From Gammaproteobacteria bacterium (GTDB taxonomy: Bacteria; Pseudomonadota; Gammaproteobacteria; DSM-19610), in the NCBI GenBank assembly GCA_011321775.1, contig DROT01000207.1, positions 1 through 45,635 on the forward strand: a DNA stretch of 45,635 nt. Direction: 5' to 3'. Shown piece by piece: positions 24,201 through 32,132 of this stretch. The position numbers were made by a program, and so were the translations under genes. The notes under the pieces are model-generated. The model saw nothing but the letters and a program-made list of their open reading frames with translations. It searched no databases and was not told the origin of the DNA. Positions within the stretch are counted from its first letter, which is position 1; every line of letters begins with the position of its first letter.

Positions 24201-25337
24201 GAGGAGCTGGGTCCAGGTGAGGTTCGAGGTGTTGCGGCTGTCCGTCTCGTCAGGCGTCACGCGACGCACGCGGACCTCGTACTGGCCCTTGGTGACGAAC
24301 TTCTCGTAGGCGAAGCGCAGCGGCTCGCGCGAGTTGCTGCCCAGCTCGACTGTGCCGCCAGAGGCCCACCACGGGTTCCATGTGGTGGCGCCGACGACGC
24401 GCCATTCGAGCTCCAGCGTCGCCCTCAGATCCTCGATGCCCTGGTCCCCTGCCCTGAACAGGTAACCCGCCACCTCGACGACCAGCCGCGTCGTATCGAC
24501 CGAGGACGTCTTGGTGATCCACCCCGCGGCATAGGTCAGGTCGCCGCCCGGCACGCTGTCCACGTTGCCCGGGAACAGGTCCAGCGCGCCATCGGCGCCG
24601 GATTCCTCCGTCTCGATGTCTGAGAAGCTGGAAATGGGCGTATTGCCGATGCGGAAGTCCGACAGCGTCATGTCGGACAGGCCGAAATTGAACACCTGGA
24701 ACAGGTACTGATCCCGGCCGAAGGACTGGGTGTACGGCCGCGCGCCGAGATCCGGGAATACGCGGTGGGTACCGATCACCAGCGGCAGGGGCTGGAACGG
24801 CCTGGCCATGTTGCTGCCGCCGGAGAGGCTGTACGTGGGGCTGGCGGCCTCGAATGCGCCAGATGCATCGGAGAGTTGTGGGGTCGGGATCGGCGCAATG
24901 GCATTGACCAACACGCTGCCGGCAAGTACCGCGGCGCCGTAGCCGACGGCATACGCGGCGTTGGTGCCGATCAACCCGCCAAGGGCGCCAGAGGCCGCCC
25001 AGACGCCGGCGTAAGGTGCCGCGACCAGGACGGCGATCATGAGGATGGTGCGCACCGGGTTGCTGCCACCGCCTCCGCCGCCACCGTGGACCACACCACG
25101 CACGCTGATGAGATCGCCTTCGCCCGGGACCACCTCGTCCCAGCGCTCGCGCGGGACGGTCGTGTCGTTGAGCTGCAGGACCACGGGCTGTGCGCCGAAA
25201 TCGAGGCCCTGGCGGTCCAGGTAGCCCTGGATGGTCTCTCCGGGCAGGAAGCGCCCGGTGACGAACACCCGGTCCCTGGTCGGCATCAGGGGGTGCGGTG
25301 AATAGACCAGGGCCGGCTCGGCGGCCGGCTGTTCCAT
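21204..25337 (-). CDS. gpJ-like central tail fibre fused to an N-terminal beta-grasp domain
   Basis: A 1377-aa tail-tip protein. Residues 25-90 look like a beta-grasp domain as in lambda gpI, ending in a glycine run (VVHGGGGGGGS) followed by a hydrophobic stretch rich in Ala. The gpJ core follows (PRPYTQSFGRDQ-type region; RCGRGAKTWANGKLG). Three fibronectin type III repeats lie near residues 850-1130 (YEIRRGTDWATSTF, YEIRYGADWATGTF, YEIRRGADFETATV). The ATG at 25337 overlaps the NlpC stop (TGATG); an ATG at 25352 is possible. It forms the central fibre that recognises the host. Confidence 0.88.
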   Translation of the reverse strand: MEQPAAEPALVYSPHPLMPTRDRVFVTGRFLPGETIQGYLDRQGLDFGAQPVVLQLNDTTVPRERWDEVVPGEGDLISVRGVVHGGGGGGGSNPVRTILMIAVLVAAPYAGVWAASGALGGLIGTNAAYAVGYGAAVLAGSVLVNAIAPIPTPQLSDASGAFEAASPTYSLSGGSNMARPFQPLPLVIGTHRVFPDLGARPYTQSFGRDQYLFQVFNFGLSDMTLSDFRIGNTPISSFSDIETEESGADGALDLFPGNVDSVPGGDLTYAAGWITKTSSVDTTRLVVEVAGYLFRAGDQGIEDLRATLELEWRVVGATTWNPWWASGGTVELGSNSREPLRFAYEKFVTKGQYEVRVRRVTPDETDSRNTSNLTWTQLLSFQPDTADYSGQKRFALKIKASGQINGRVDRLSALATAEADVWDGAAWVRQATSNPAWWFLWLARGLKDAGGKIIAGAGLADAQIDIEAIKAWGAWCDSKNLQCNLVFDRPMTAGQMLDVIARCGRGAKTWANGKLGVVWDQAAQPSVQVFGMNNIRRSTFSVDYASRDLADEIVLRFINPAIEWQQDTVRATVPGVTNPTRPVELEIMGITSKDQAGREANLIAATHSHRRRRITWETDFEGMVCNRGDVVTLSHDLTQWGYSGRLVAGTTTVLSLDRKVPFTSGQAHYIGVRFPDGSYNIYDVVYQAGEADVITLSTPLPSAPDDDPNHPPMDYTWVFEPKATPGKKVKILDVKPLSDRLVRITATDEDDDYYLQEFNSYTYLPGATQGTQVPTVTKLEVADTLIRAGAGFATTIVAVWDVDGEYGGAIVRVGYNGAQPAEIGRTLDRRFEFQGPASGTATIEVTAFNLAGEYGPASKISQTYTIEGKSAPPQDVAGFTAARQDYSILLSWYAVPDVDVAEYEIRRGTDWATSTFLARTRSTEFLWAMAMSGIYDFLIKAVDTSGNWSTNAAAASLTITAPAQPSVSNHFKGEQVHLAWQASAGDFPIVEYEIRYGADWATGTFVATIKGTSYAVRVDFSGTRRYWVAAIDAAGNLGTASAIDVVITPPAQPSLTQEVIDNNVLLRWAGTAGTLPIATYEIRRGADFETATVLQTVDGTFATFFESLADDYTYWVVAIDTAGNYGQEQSIVAKVNEPPDYVLQADWFSDFSGTKTNAIVMANGDLLVPVDDNDTYEQHFVNNGYNSPQDQVDAGFPHFIQPSVNSAVYEEEFDYGTVLPATLVSVVMSSSLISGAVNVTPTISVRKLATDPWTDYVGVWQVFATDFQYVKVRLDFSASGGDDLLQVTNLEVKLDVKLKNDAGDGVANAADTGGTTVTFNRQFIDITSLTVTAKGTSSVTAVYDFVDAPYPTDFSVYLFDSSGNRVSGEFSWAAKGY

Positions 25338-25729
25338 CAATTCTCCAGCCATTGATAGAACCCCTCCACCGTGAGATTCAGCCCATCGAGATCGCGCAGC
25401 CGGTGCAGGCAGACCTGGGCGCAGCCGCGCATGGCGTGCAGCACCCAGGGCTCGCCCCCGATGTCGCAGTAGATGCCGATGTGGTCGAGCGCCCCGCGGC
25501 TCACCATGAGCACCCCGTCGCCGTCCTGCGGCGAGCCGGTCGGCGTCGCGTATGTGGTCTTGAGCGCCTCGATCTGACGATGCAGGCCGCGCAGGCCCGG
25601 TGCGCGCTCGCTCGGCAGGTCGATGACCCGGCCGAATTCCCGGCGCTGGACCTCGCGGGCCAGCCCGGCGCAGTCCATCTCGCCCTCGACGTAGGGCAGG
25701 CCGACGTATTTTTCCGACCAGTGCGCCAT
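25337..25729 (-). CDS. NlpC/P60 tail-tip peptidoglycan hydrolase (gpK-like)
   Basis: A 130-aa cysteine peptidase. The catalytic Cys is in GEMDCAGL, His in ALDHIGIYC, and a third polar residue in VLHAMRG. It aligns with the C-terminal half of lambda gpK but lacks the N-terminal JAB domain. Tail-tip hydrolases open the murein during DNA injection. The ATG overlaps the preceding stop (TGATG). Confidence 0.85.
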   Translation of the reverse strand: MAHWSEKYVGLPYVEGEMDCAGLAREVQRREFGRVIDLPSERAPGLRGLHRQIEALKTTYATPTGSPQDGDGVLMVSRGALDHIGIYCDIGGEPWVLHAMRGCAQVCLHRLRDLDGLNLTVEGFYQWLEN

Positions 25730-26205
25730 CAGAAGAGCCCCGGGGCGACCTCCGGCCGGTACCGCAGGCGCACGCCAGGCATGTTCAGCAGGTCCTCGTA
25801 GCCCAGGGTTCCGGTCACCTCGGTCTGGGTGATCCGCAGGTCGGTCAGGTTGAGCGTGGTCTCCCACTCCACCACGTCCGGCGCGGAGCGCAACACCTGG
25901 ATCATGCGGCAGGTCGCGCCCTGGCCGCCGTTCGAGGCCTCGAGCCAGCTCACCATCTCCTTGCCGACGTTGTCCACGGACAGGATGGCCCTGGGCAGTC
26001 CCTGCTCCAGGTCGTCCGGCAGGCGCGCGCGGAAGGCCATTGCGACGAAGGTATTGCCCTGGTGGACCAGGTCCTGGTTGTCGTTGACCACGCGGATGGG
26101 CTGGCTGAGGTCCGGGTGGTCGATCTCCAGCAACAGCAGCGGCGCCTCGGCGGCGCTGACGCTGTTGACGGTCTCGTGCAGGGTGGTCGAGTAGTTCTTG
26201 GCCAT
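25729..26205 (-). CDS. Minor tail protein L-like (DUF1833)
   Basis: A 158-aa beta-rich protein (LLLEIDHPDLSQPIRVVND, then NTFVAMAFRARLPDD and VEWETTLNLTDLRI) matching the DUF1833 tail family that fills the position of lambda gpL between gpM and gpK. It is part of the baseplate-like tail tip. Three bases separate it from the preceding gene. Confidence 0.75.
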   Translation of the reverse strand: MAKNYSTTLHETVNSVSAAEAPLLLLEIDHPDLSQPIRVVNDNQDLVHQGNTFVAMAFRARLPDDLEQGLPRAILSVDNVGKEMVSWLEASNGGQGATCRMIQVLRSAPDVVEWETTLNLTDLRITQTEVTGTLGYEDLLNMPGVRLRYRPEVAPGLF

Positions 26206-26208
26206 GCC

Positions 26209-26583
26209 CTACTCCCAGGTCTCGATCTGCATGCGCACCTCCCAGGAGAGCGGCGCGCCGGGGCTCTCAGTAAAGGGGGTCGCCTGCCAGGACGGCTGCT
26301 GCTGGCTCGACACGATGCGGGCCTGCTTGAGCTGGCCGTCGACGGGGTCGGTCCAGTCGAACCAGTCCGCGCCACGGGCGATCTGGTCCCGGAACCAGGT
26401 CTTGAAGCTGGCGAACTCGCTGGCGCTGTAGATCATGGTCACCGGCCGGATCACCATGACGCGGCTCAGGATCTGCGCCTGCTTGGGCGGCCCGCCCTCC
26501 ATCTCGGTGCGCAGAACGGCCGGGTTCGGCGTCTCGCCGTAGTCCTGCAGGACCAGCTTGCCGTAGCTCGGGAAGGCGGCCAC
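26209..26583 (-). CDS. Minor tail protein M-like
   Basis: A 124-aa protein directly downstream of the tape measure, the place of gpM. It contains FASFKTWFRDQIARGADWFDWTDP and QPSWQATPFT segments seen in tail-tip proteins that link tube and tip. Identification is mainly by synteny. Confidence 0.6.
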   Translation of the reverse strand: MAAFPSYGKLVLQDYGETPNPAVLRTEMEGGPPKQAQILSRVMVIRPVTMIYSASEFASFKTWFRDQIARGADWFDWTDPVDGQLKQARIVSSQQQPSWQATPFTESPGAPLSWEVRMQIETWE

Positions 26584-28848
26584 CTAGCGCCCCCGGTTCA
26601 GCTTGTAGGTGGACTCCAGCGCGCCGGCGATCGGGCCGCCGCGCGCCACGTCGTCAGTGAAGATGCGCACCACCAGGCCGTCGGGGTCGAAGGTCGCCTG
26701 GGCGTCGGTCGGGCGCTGCGGCGTGCCCTTGTTCACGATCTCGACCTTCACCGGCGTGCCCGACAGCGGCGAGACCAGGCCGCCGCTCGCGAAGTGGGTG
26801 CCGGGACGGGTGATATTGAGGCGCGGGAAGTTCGTGTAGCGCGGCAACCGTATGCGGTTGATCGCCTCCATGAACTCGACGCCGTAGGCCGACACGGCCT
26901 TGGCGTTCACCACGTACTCGCCGGCCGACAGCCGAGCCGGGATGGAGTCCGACGTGCTGCTGCCTGGCCCAACGACCGGCCCGCCGGATGCGAACCCGAT
27001 GCTGCCGAGCCAGCCCGTGCCCGCGGCCAGCAGAGGCTCCGTGATCCGGCGCTGGATCTGGATGCGGATCAGGTCCCGGATGATGGAATCGGCCAGGTCG
27101 CGGAAGTTCAGCTTGCCCTCCATGACCGCGTCGGCCAGGGTGTCCGTGAACGCCCTGCCCCAGACCTGCACGGCGGCCTCCAGGCGCTGGAAGGCCTGGT
27201 CGCCGGACTTCTCCATTTCCTCGAAGGATTTCCGGGCCTGGGCCACGGCCCGGTTGTAGGTGTCCTGGTCGATCACGCCCTGGTTCAGCAGCACCTGGTA
27301 GCGCTCCAGCTCGGCGTTCAGCCGCTCCTGCGCGGTGCGTGTCTGCTGGTAGACCTGCTCGCCCTCGTCCCTGAGCTTCTGCAGCCAGGCGTCGTAGGCC
27401 TCGCCCTCGGCCTTCACCGCCTCCGCCGAGGCCCGGACGGCCGCCTCGAACTCGGCCTCGCTCTCGGCGAACTCCAGGGCAGCCCGGGCCCGGGCGAGCT
27501 GGGCCTCGGAGGCGCCCTCCTGCGCCAGGCGGTAGAGCGTGGCCTCCTTGGCACTCATGCCATAGGTCGCCGCCTCGATCTGCAGGGCCTTGATGGTCTT
27601 CTCGATGCGGGCCTGGCGGGCTTCGGCCGCTTTGTCTGGCTGCGATGCAGGCGGTGATTTCCTTGTGTCACCACCGAGTTCTGTCTCCTCCAAAGCGGCG
27701 AAGAGCTGATCTCGCTGTGCGCGAAGCTCTTTTATACGCCTGCGGATGAATTCCTTGGCCCGGATGTTTCTACTTTCTTCTGCATCAACAAGTTTGGCCT
27801 CAAAGTCAGCGAGCTGCGCCTCGATCTGGTCAATTGCGAGTCGCAATCCGACCGGACCTTTGGCCGCGATCAGTGCTTGGTTGAGCTCATCTCGCAGATC
27901 CTCGATTCGTTTTTTGTGTGCGCCGCCTCTATTCCTCCCTGACTTTTCGGACCCTGAGCTTTTGATCGCCGCATCCATGTCGGCTTTGATATCTGCGATA
28001 GACCGCTGTGCGCCTGTCAGGGACCGCGCAATATCATCCATCAACTCAGCAATGGTTCTGGTAAATCCGGTTGCCTTGTCCAAGTCGCTGAGGAACTTGC
28101 CGAATGCATTGGAGAGGCGCTCCGAGGCCCTGCCGACGGAATCCGGCATGTCCTGGAATTCCCGCGCGATCTCGGGCGCCATCTGGAGCAGGGCCTGGAA
28201 TACGTCGCGGCTGAGGACCTTGCCCTCGTTGACGGCGTTGCGGAGCTGGCCCGGCAGCAGGCCGAGGGCGCTCTCCAGCCGGTTGGCCAGCATCGGCAGG
28301 TTTTCAATGATGCTGTTGATTTCCTCGGCCCGCACGGTGCCGGAGGCCAGCGCCTGCGAGAACTGCATCAGCCCGGCCGCCATCTGCGCGGTCGAGCTGC
28401 CGCCGATGACGCCCAGCTTCTGCACGGTGTCGGTGACGGTGAGGATGTCCTGGTTGGTCGCGCCCAGGGCCTTGGCCGAGAGCTGCAGGCGCTGGAAGAC
28501 GTCCACGGTGTCCGCCAGCGCGGCGCCATTGGCCTGGGCGATGCGGAAGAGCTGCCCGGAGACCCTGGCGTAGTCGCCGGTCTCGCGGGTGGCGGCCGCG
28601 ATGCGCGCCTGCAGGACGTTGTAGGCGTCCGCCTGCATGACGATCTCTTTCGCCAGCCGCAGTGACAGGTAGGCACCCGCGGCCCGCGTCAGCAGCCGCA
28701 TGGAGCCGCCCATGCGCGAGACCTCGCGCTCGGTCCGGGCGGAGGCCTTGCCGACGCCGCCGATCTCGCGCTCCAGCCTGTCCAGGCCGGAGAGGGCCTG
28801 TTTCAGGTCCGCGCGGACGCGGATCAGCAGTTCCTTGTCGTTCGCCAT
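26584..28848 (-). CDS. Tail tape measure protein
   Basis: A 754-aa protein with N-terminal coiled coil (LKQALSGLDRLEREIGGVGK), the lambda gpH-like core (ADTVDVFQRLQLSAKALGAT, then SQALASGTVRAEEINSI and FQALLQMAPEIAREFQ) and a long charged helical C-terminal half. Its length sets tail length, roughly 110 nm by the usual 0.15 nm per residue rule. Start overlaps the chaperone frameshift ORF (TGATG). Confidence 0.93.
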   Translation of the reverse strand: MANDKELLIRVRADLKQALSGLDRLEREIGGVGKASARTEREVSRMGGSMRLLTRAAGAYLSLRLAKEIVMQADAYNVLQARIAAATRETGDYARVSGQLFRIAQANGAALADTVDVFQRLQLSAKALGATNQDILTVTDTVQKLGVIGGSSTAQMAAGLMQFSQALASGTVRAEEINSIIENLPMLANRLESALGLLPGQLRNAVNEGKVLSRDVFQALLQMAPEIAREFQDMPDSVGRASERLSNAFGKFLSDLDKATGFTRTIAELMDDIARSLTGAQRSIADIKADMDAAIKSSGSEKSGRNRGGAHKKRIEDLRDELNQALIAAKGPVGLRLAIDQIEAQLADFEAKLVDAEESRNIRAKEFIRRRIKELRAQRDQLFAALEETELGGDTRKSPPASQPDKAAEARQARIEKTIKALQIEAATYGMSAKEATLYRLAQEGASEAQLARARAALEFAESEAEFEAAVRASAEAVKAEGEAYDAWLQKLRDEGEQVYQQTRTAQERLNAELERYQVLLNQGVIDQDTYNRAVAQARKSFEEMEKSGDQAFQRLEAAVQVWGRAFTDTLADAVMEGKLNFRDLADSIIRDLIRIQIQRRITEPLLAAGTGWLGSIGFASGGPVVGPGSSTSDSIPARLSAGEYVVNAKAVSAYGVEFMEAINRIRLPRYTNFPRLNITRPGTHFASGGLVSPLSGTPVKVEIVNKGTPQRPTDAQATFDPDGLVVRIFTDDVARGGPIAGALESTYKLNRGR

Positions 28849-29042
28849 CAGCGTTTCCTCAGTGCGGCCACGATCTCACGCAGGTTCCTGGATCCGAAGG
28901 CGGCGGCCAGATCCTCGATGCGGTCGGCGCGCCGCCTGGATTCGAGGCGCTGCGCCTCGCGGTAGTAGAGCGCGATCTGCCGCAGCGTATAGCCGCGGAT
29001 GTCAGGTTCCGCGTGGCCATGCGCGATCAGTGTGGCAAAGAC
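28848..29042 (-). CDS. Tail assembly chaperone extension (T-like), read by -1 frameshift
   Basis: A 64-codon frame overlapping the end of the chaperone in the -1 frame (VFATLIAHGHAEPDIRGYTL, then RQIALYYREAQRLESRRRAD). It has no start codon of its own and is typical of the T part of G/T-type chaperones. A frameshift near 29042-29055 would fuse it to the G-like protein. A canonical X XXY YYZ heptamer is not present; TGGGGAGAAG is the only run nearby. Confidence 0.7.
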   Translation of the reverse strand, partial: VFATLIAHGHAEPDIRGYTLRQIALYYREAQRLESRRRADRIEDLAAAFGSRNLREIVAALRKR

Positions 29043-29461
29043 TTCTCCCCAGCCTGCTCCTGCGCGGCCGCCGCCCGGGCCCGGCTCGACACCTCGGCGA
29101 TGACGAGCCGCCTGGTGAAAAAACCCGAGTTCACCCGCCAGAAGGTCATGGCCAGGAGCTGTCCGTCCTCGTCGCCCAGGGCCTCGATCCAGGCCCGGTC
29201 GCGGCCTGTGGCCAGCGCCATGAGATCGAGAAAGGCCTCCGCGTGGCGGCCGAACACGGCCGCGATGCGACCGTACTCGATGTCCTCCGGCTCGCCGTCG
29301 CCAAACACCTGGCGCAGATCCTCGATCATCGGCTGCACCAGGGGCTCGGCGCGCAACGCCTGCGCGAAGCTGAACTCGCGGACCGTCACCTTCTCTCCGC
29401 CCAGCGTCAGCTCCAGCTCGGGCGAGAGCACGTCGAGATCGTCGTCCGGTTTCTGCGTCAT
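29027..29461 (-). CDS. Tail assembly chaperone (G-like)
   Basis: A 144-aa protein between the tail tube and tape-measure genes, with LSPELELTLGGEKVTVREF at the N-terminus, the usual tail-chaperone pattern. ATG 29461 is chosen over GTG 29470 because GGTGG lies upstream. It would coat the tape measure during tail assembly, with a frameshifted longer form. Confidence 0.75.
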   Translation of the reverse strand: MTQKPDDDLDVLSPELELTLGGEKVTVREFSFAQALRAEPLVQPMIEDLRQVFGDGEPEDIEYGRIAAVFGRHAEAFLDLMALATGRDRAWIEALGDEDGQLLAMTFWRVNSGFFTRRLVIAEVSSRARAAAAQEQAGEKSLPH

Positions 29462-29483
29462 CGCTTCCACCTTCCCTCAGCCG

Positions 29484-30233
29484 TTACTGCTCGATCTTCC
29501 AGGAGTAGAACTGGTCGCCGGCCGGGCGCAGGGAATCCAGCAACACCCGCCCGGTGATCGGGATCTCGGCATGTTCTTCCTGGATGAGCCCCAGGACGCC
29601 GGGGTCCAGCTTCACCTTGTAGATCTCGCAGCGGGTCTGCTTGTTGTTGTCCGCCCGGTTCATGCCGGCGAACACCATGTAGAGTTCCTGGTTTGCCGGG
29701 GCGACCTTGACGTGGTCCTGGGTGGCGTAGTCGTAGTCCACCAGCAGGGATTCGCCGTCGGTGATGGCGCCGCCGCTCAGGACCTCGATCAGGCCCTCGT
29801 CGGCATGGAGCACGTAGTCGGTGCCTTCGGTGTAGGTCGTCGTGCCGCCGGAATCCGTGACGGTCACGTTGCTGACCTTGTTGTGGACGAGCGGCGTCAT
29901 CTTGTCGAGGTAGCCGGTGATGGCCTCGTCGGTCACCGTGCCGCCGGCCTTGTTCGTGACGCTGCCCTGCAGGGCCTGGGCCAGGTGGTCCGGCTTGACC
30001 GAGCGCATGGTGATGCTGACCTGGTATTCCACGCGCTTGGTGAAGCTGGAACCGATGCCGCTGGACCCCGAGACGTTCTCGACGATCTCGGCCGTCTCGA
30101 CGTTGGGCGTCAGCGAGGCCTCGGAGATGTCGCCGACGAAGATCAGGCCGGCGGGGTTGCCGCTGGCGTCACGCGGGCCCAGGAACAGCGGGCCCTGGCC
30201 GGAGAAATACTTGCTGTCGAACTGTTCAGACAT
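29484..30233 (-). CDS. Major tail tube protein
   Basis: A 249-aa beta-rich protein in the tube position, between tail terminator and chaperone. Segments GDISEASLTPNVETAEIVEN and KRVEYQVSITMRSVKPDHLA are typical of tube proteins, followed by a central insert domain (VTVTDSGGTTTYTEGTDYVL). It polymerises around the tape measure. No sheath gene is present, so the tail is non-contractile. Confidence 0.85.
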   Translation of the reverse strand: MSEQFDSKYFSGQGPLFLGPRDASGNPAGLIFVGDISEASLTPNVETAEIVENVSGSSGIGSSFTKRVEYQVSITMRSVKPDHLAQALQGSVTNKAGGTVTDEAITGYLDKMTPLVHNKVSNVTVTDSGGTTTYTEGTDYVLHADEGLIEVLSGGAITDGESLLVDYDYATQDHVKVAPANQELYMVFAGMNRADNNKQTRCEIYKVKLDPGVLGLIQEEHAEIPITGRVLLDSLRPAGDQFYSWKIEQ

Positions 30234-30245
30234 GATTGCGTCCTC

Positions 30246-30692
30246 TTAGTAGGTGGTGCTCCTGGGCGGGCCTGCGTCCACGTAGGCCACGATCCAGCCG
30301 TAGGGGTGTTCCAGTTGCCGCGAGTGCTGCACGTTGTCGAGGCTGATGCTCATGCCCTGGACGTCCTGCCGCGCCCAGGCCTTGATCTCCTCGATCAGGT
30401 CCAGTTCCGCCGCCTCGATGTCGGCGCCGGTGGTGTCCTCCGCGACGCGCAGGTGGCCGATCAACAGGATGCGGTGGACGCCCTCCCTGGCGGCCATGCC
30501 GAGTCCCGTGTTGTAGCCGGACTCGCCGGCGGAGACGATGGTGACCACGCCCGCGGTCAGGTCGGCGTCGGTCTGCTCCGTATAGTGCTTGAGCGCCCGC
30601 GTCACGATCCTGGACGGCATCGCGGCCGCCAGCGAGGCCTCGATGGCGTCGAGGCGGTCGTCCATGCGCTCGATGGCCTGCCCGATCGCCAT
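30246..30692 (-). CDS. Tail terminator-like protein
   Basis: A 148-aa protein in the lambda gpU position. It begins with a helical part (GQAIERMDDRLDAIEASLAA) followed by alternating strands (HRILLIGHLRVAED, YGWIVAYVD). The ATG overlaps the upstream stop (TAATG). Role by synteny. Confidence 0.65.
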   Translation of the reverse strand: MAIGQAIERMDDRLDAIEASLAAAMPSRIVTRALKHYTEQTDADLTAGVVTIVSAGESGYNTGLGMAAREGVHRILLIGHLRVAEDTTGADIEAAELDLIEEIKAWARQDVQGMSISLDNVQHSRQLEHPYGWIVAYVDAGPPRSTTY

Positions 30693-31180
30693 TACCTGCT
30701 CATCTCCCTGAGCGCGGCGCGGATGGCGCGGTTGATGCGTCGCTCGGCCCGTGCCTTGTTGTCCTCGAACGCGGGCGCCATGAAGGGCTGCGCCGGCGTG
30801 CCCTTGAGGGCGATGGAGCGGGCCATGACGTAGGCCAGGTCCTCCTGGTCCATCGACGGATCGTCTGGCTTGATGCGCGCGTCTTTGATCCAATCCAGGA
30901 TCGTCTGCTCCGGAGGAAATCCGCCTGCATCAGTGCCCTCCTCCACCATGCGTGCATACTCAGTGCCGGCGAAGACCAATCCCTCGTATGGTGACGCCTG
31001 GGCGAACATGATGCTGTCTGTCAGTTGGCTGGTTGCCTTGGGCGCCTTGCGTATGGCGCTGCGCGACATCTCGCGCACAACGCGACCGATAGCGAGATCC
31101 ATGTGCTTCTCCAGCACCTTCGGCCCGGCCGCGATGGCGCGGCGCAACTCCTCCGTCTCGACCCGCAGCTCCAGGCTCAT
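30692..31180 (-). CDS. HK97 gp10-like neck/tail completion protein
   Basis: A 162-aa protein with the HK97-gp10 pattern: ALEKH-type helix (GPKVLEKHMDLAIGRVVREM), Tyr-Ala motif (FAGTEYARMVEEGT) and PAQPFMAPAFEDNK at the end. Proteins of this family bridge head and tail. It overlaps the upstream gene by four bases. Confidence 0.8.
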   Translation of the reverse strand: MSLELRVETEELRRAIAAGPKVLEKHMDLAIGRVVREMSRSAIRKAPKATSQLTDSIMFAQASPYEGLVFAGTEYARMVEEGTDAGGFPPEQTILDWIKDARIKPDDPSMDQEDLAYVMARSIALKGTPAQPFMAPAFEDNKARAERRINRAIRAALREMSR

Positions 31181-31806
31181 GCCGCCATCTCCTCGAACTG
31201 CCTGAGCAGCGACTCGGCCAGGGCGCCCGGGGTGCCGTTTTTCGGCATGCTGCCGACGCCCGCGTTGCCGAGCTGCACGGGCTTGGTGACGCCGTTGTGC
31301 GCCAGCTCCTGCATGGCCTCCGCGGCCGCGCGGATGAGCAGCAGATGGCGGTCACCCGGCTGCACGGTCGTCTTGGCAGGGTCCGCGTCGACGACGTGGC
31401 CGGCGAAATAGAAGAAGCGGTAGGCCGAGCCCAGGTCCGCGATCTGCGCCGCGCTCGGCGACGGCGACAGCCACAGCTCCCGCTGGCCGCCGTTCTCGGC
31501 CACGGACAGGCGTGGCAGCGGCCCCGGCCAGTCACTGTTCCATGGATGGCGCTCTCGCTTCTCCCTGGTCCCCCAGATCGGCAGCTTGACGGCCAGCAGG
31601 TCGGTCGGCGCGGGATAGTTGGGCTGGTCCGCGACCAGGCTGATCTCGCCGACCAGGGTGCGCGGGCGAAAGCGCCCGAGATCCAGGGCGGCGATGTCCA
31701 GGTGGCGGATGAAATCCGCGTCGCTGGGCGCGGTGAACTTGCCGGCGGCATCCATGAGGATCGCCTTGAGGTCCGCGACCAGCTCAGCCTGTCCCATCCC
31801 CGCCAT
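31177..31806 (-). CDS. Head-tail connector/adaptor-like protein
   Basis: A 209-aa protein with N-terminal helices (LVADLKAILMDAAGKFTAPS, DADFIRHLDIAALDLGRFRP), then a beta part (GEISLVADQPNYPAPTDLLA) typical of phage adaptor proteins that dock on the portal. It lies between the lysis genes and gp10-like protein. Assignment rests on pattern and position. Confidence 0.6.
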   Translation of the reverse strand: MAGMGQAELVADLKAILMDAAGKFTAPSDADFIRHLDIAALDLGRFRPRTLVGEISLVADQPNYPAPTDLLAVKLPIWGTREKRERHPWNSDWPGPLPRLSVAENGGQRELWLSPSPSAAQIADLGSAYRFFYFAGHVVDADPAKTTVQPGDRHLLLIRAAAEAMQELAHNGVTKPVQLGNAGVGSMPKNGTPGALAESLLRQFEEMAA

Positions 31807-31814
31807 CCGTCACC

Positions 31815-32132
31815 TCAGTGCAGCAGCATGTACTGCAAAACGCCGGAGGCGAACAGCACCACCAGCCAGATGATCCGCTCTGCATGCCCGAGCCGTGCGC
31901 CCGTCCCGGCTCCATTGACCTCGACCGTGCGGATCCTCGCCTCGTGGTCGTCCACCTGCCGGCCGATGCGGGCCATGGCGTCCTGCACGCGCTTGATGTC
32001 GCCATCGATGCGGATCAGCTCGCGCAACGCCTTGGTCAGTTCCCTCAACTCGCTCTGCACGCCATCCAGGCGGCCTCCGATGCTCTTCTTGAAACTCTCC
32101 AGGTCTCGCTTGATCTCGTCCACGTCTGCCAT
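31815..32132 (-). CDS. Coiled-coil protein with C-terminal TM helix (possible lysis accessory)
   Basis: A 105-aa protein with a long heptad-like helix (EIKRDLESFKKSIGGRLDGV, LRELTKALRELIRIDG) and a single C-terminal TM segment (IIWLVVLFASGVLQYMLL). It follows the holin-like gene with a TGATG overlap. The architecture is like XhlA-type or spanin-associated lysis proteins; neither is certain. Confidence 0.6.
   Translation of the reverse strand: MADVDEIKRDLESFKKSIGGRLDGVQSELRELTKALRELIRIDGDIKRVQDAMARIGRQVDDHEARIRTVEVNGAGTGARLGHAERIIWLVVLFASGVLQYMLLH

Noticed and set aside
21744-24623. Very long plus-strand frame of 959 codons opposite the central fibre
   Set aside because: Antisense shadow of a GC-rich gene; no start context and no recognisable domain.
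29040-29060. Canonical -1 slippery heptamer in the chaperone overlap
   Set aside because: No X XXY YYZ sequence is in the correct frame; only G- and T-rich runs were found.
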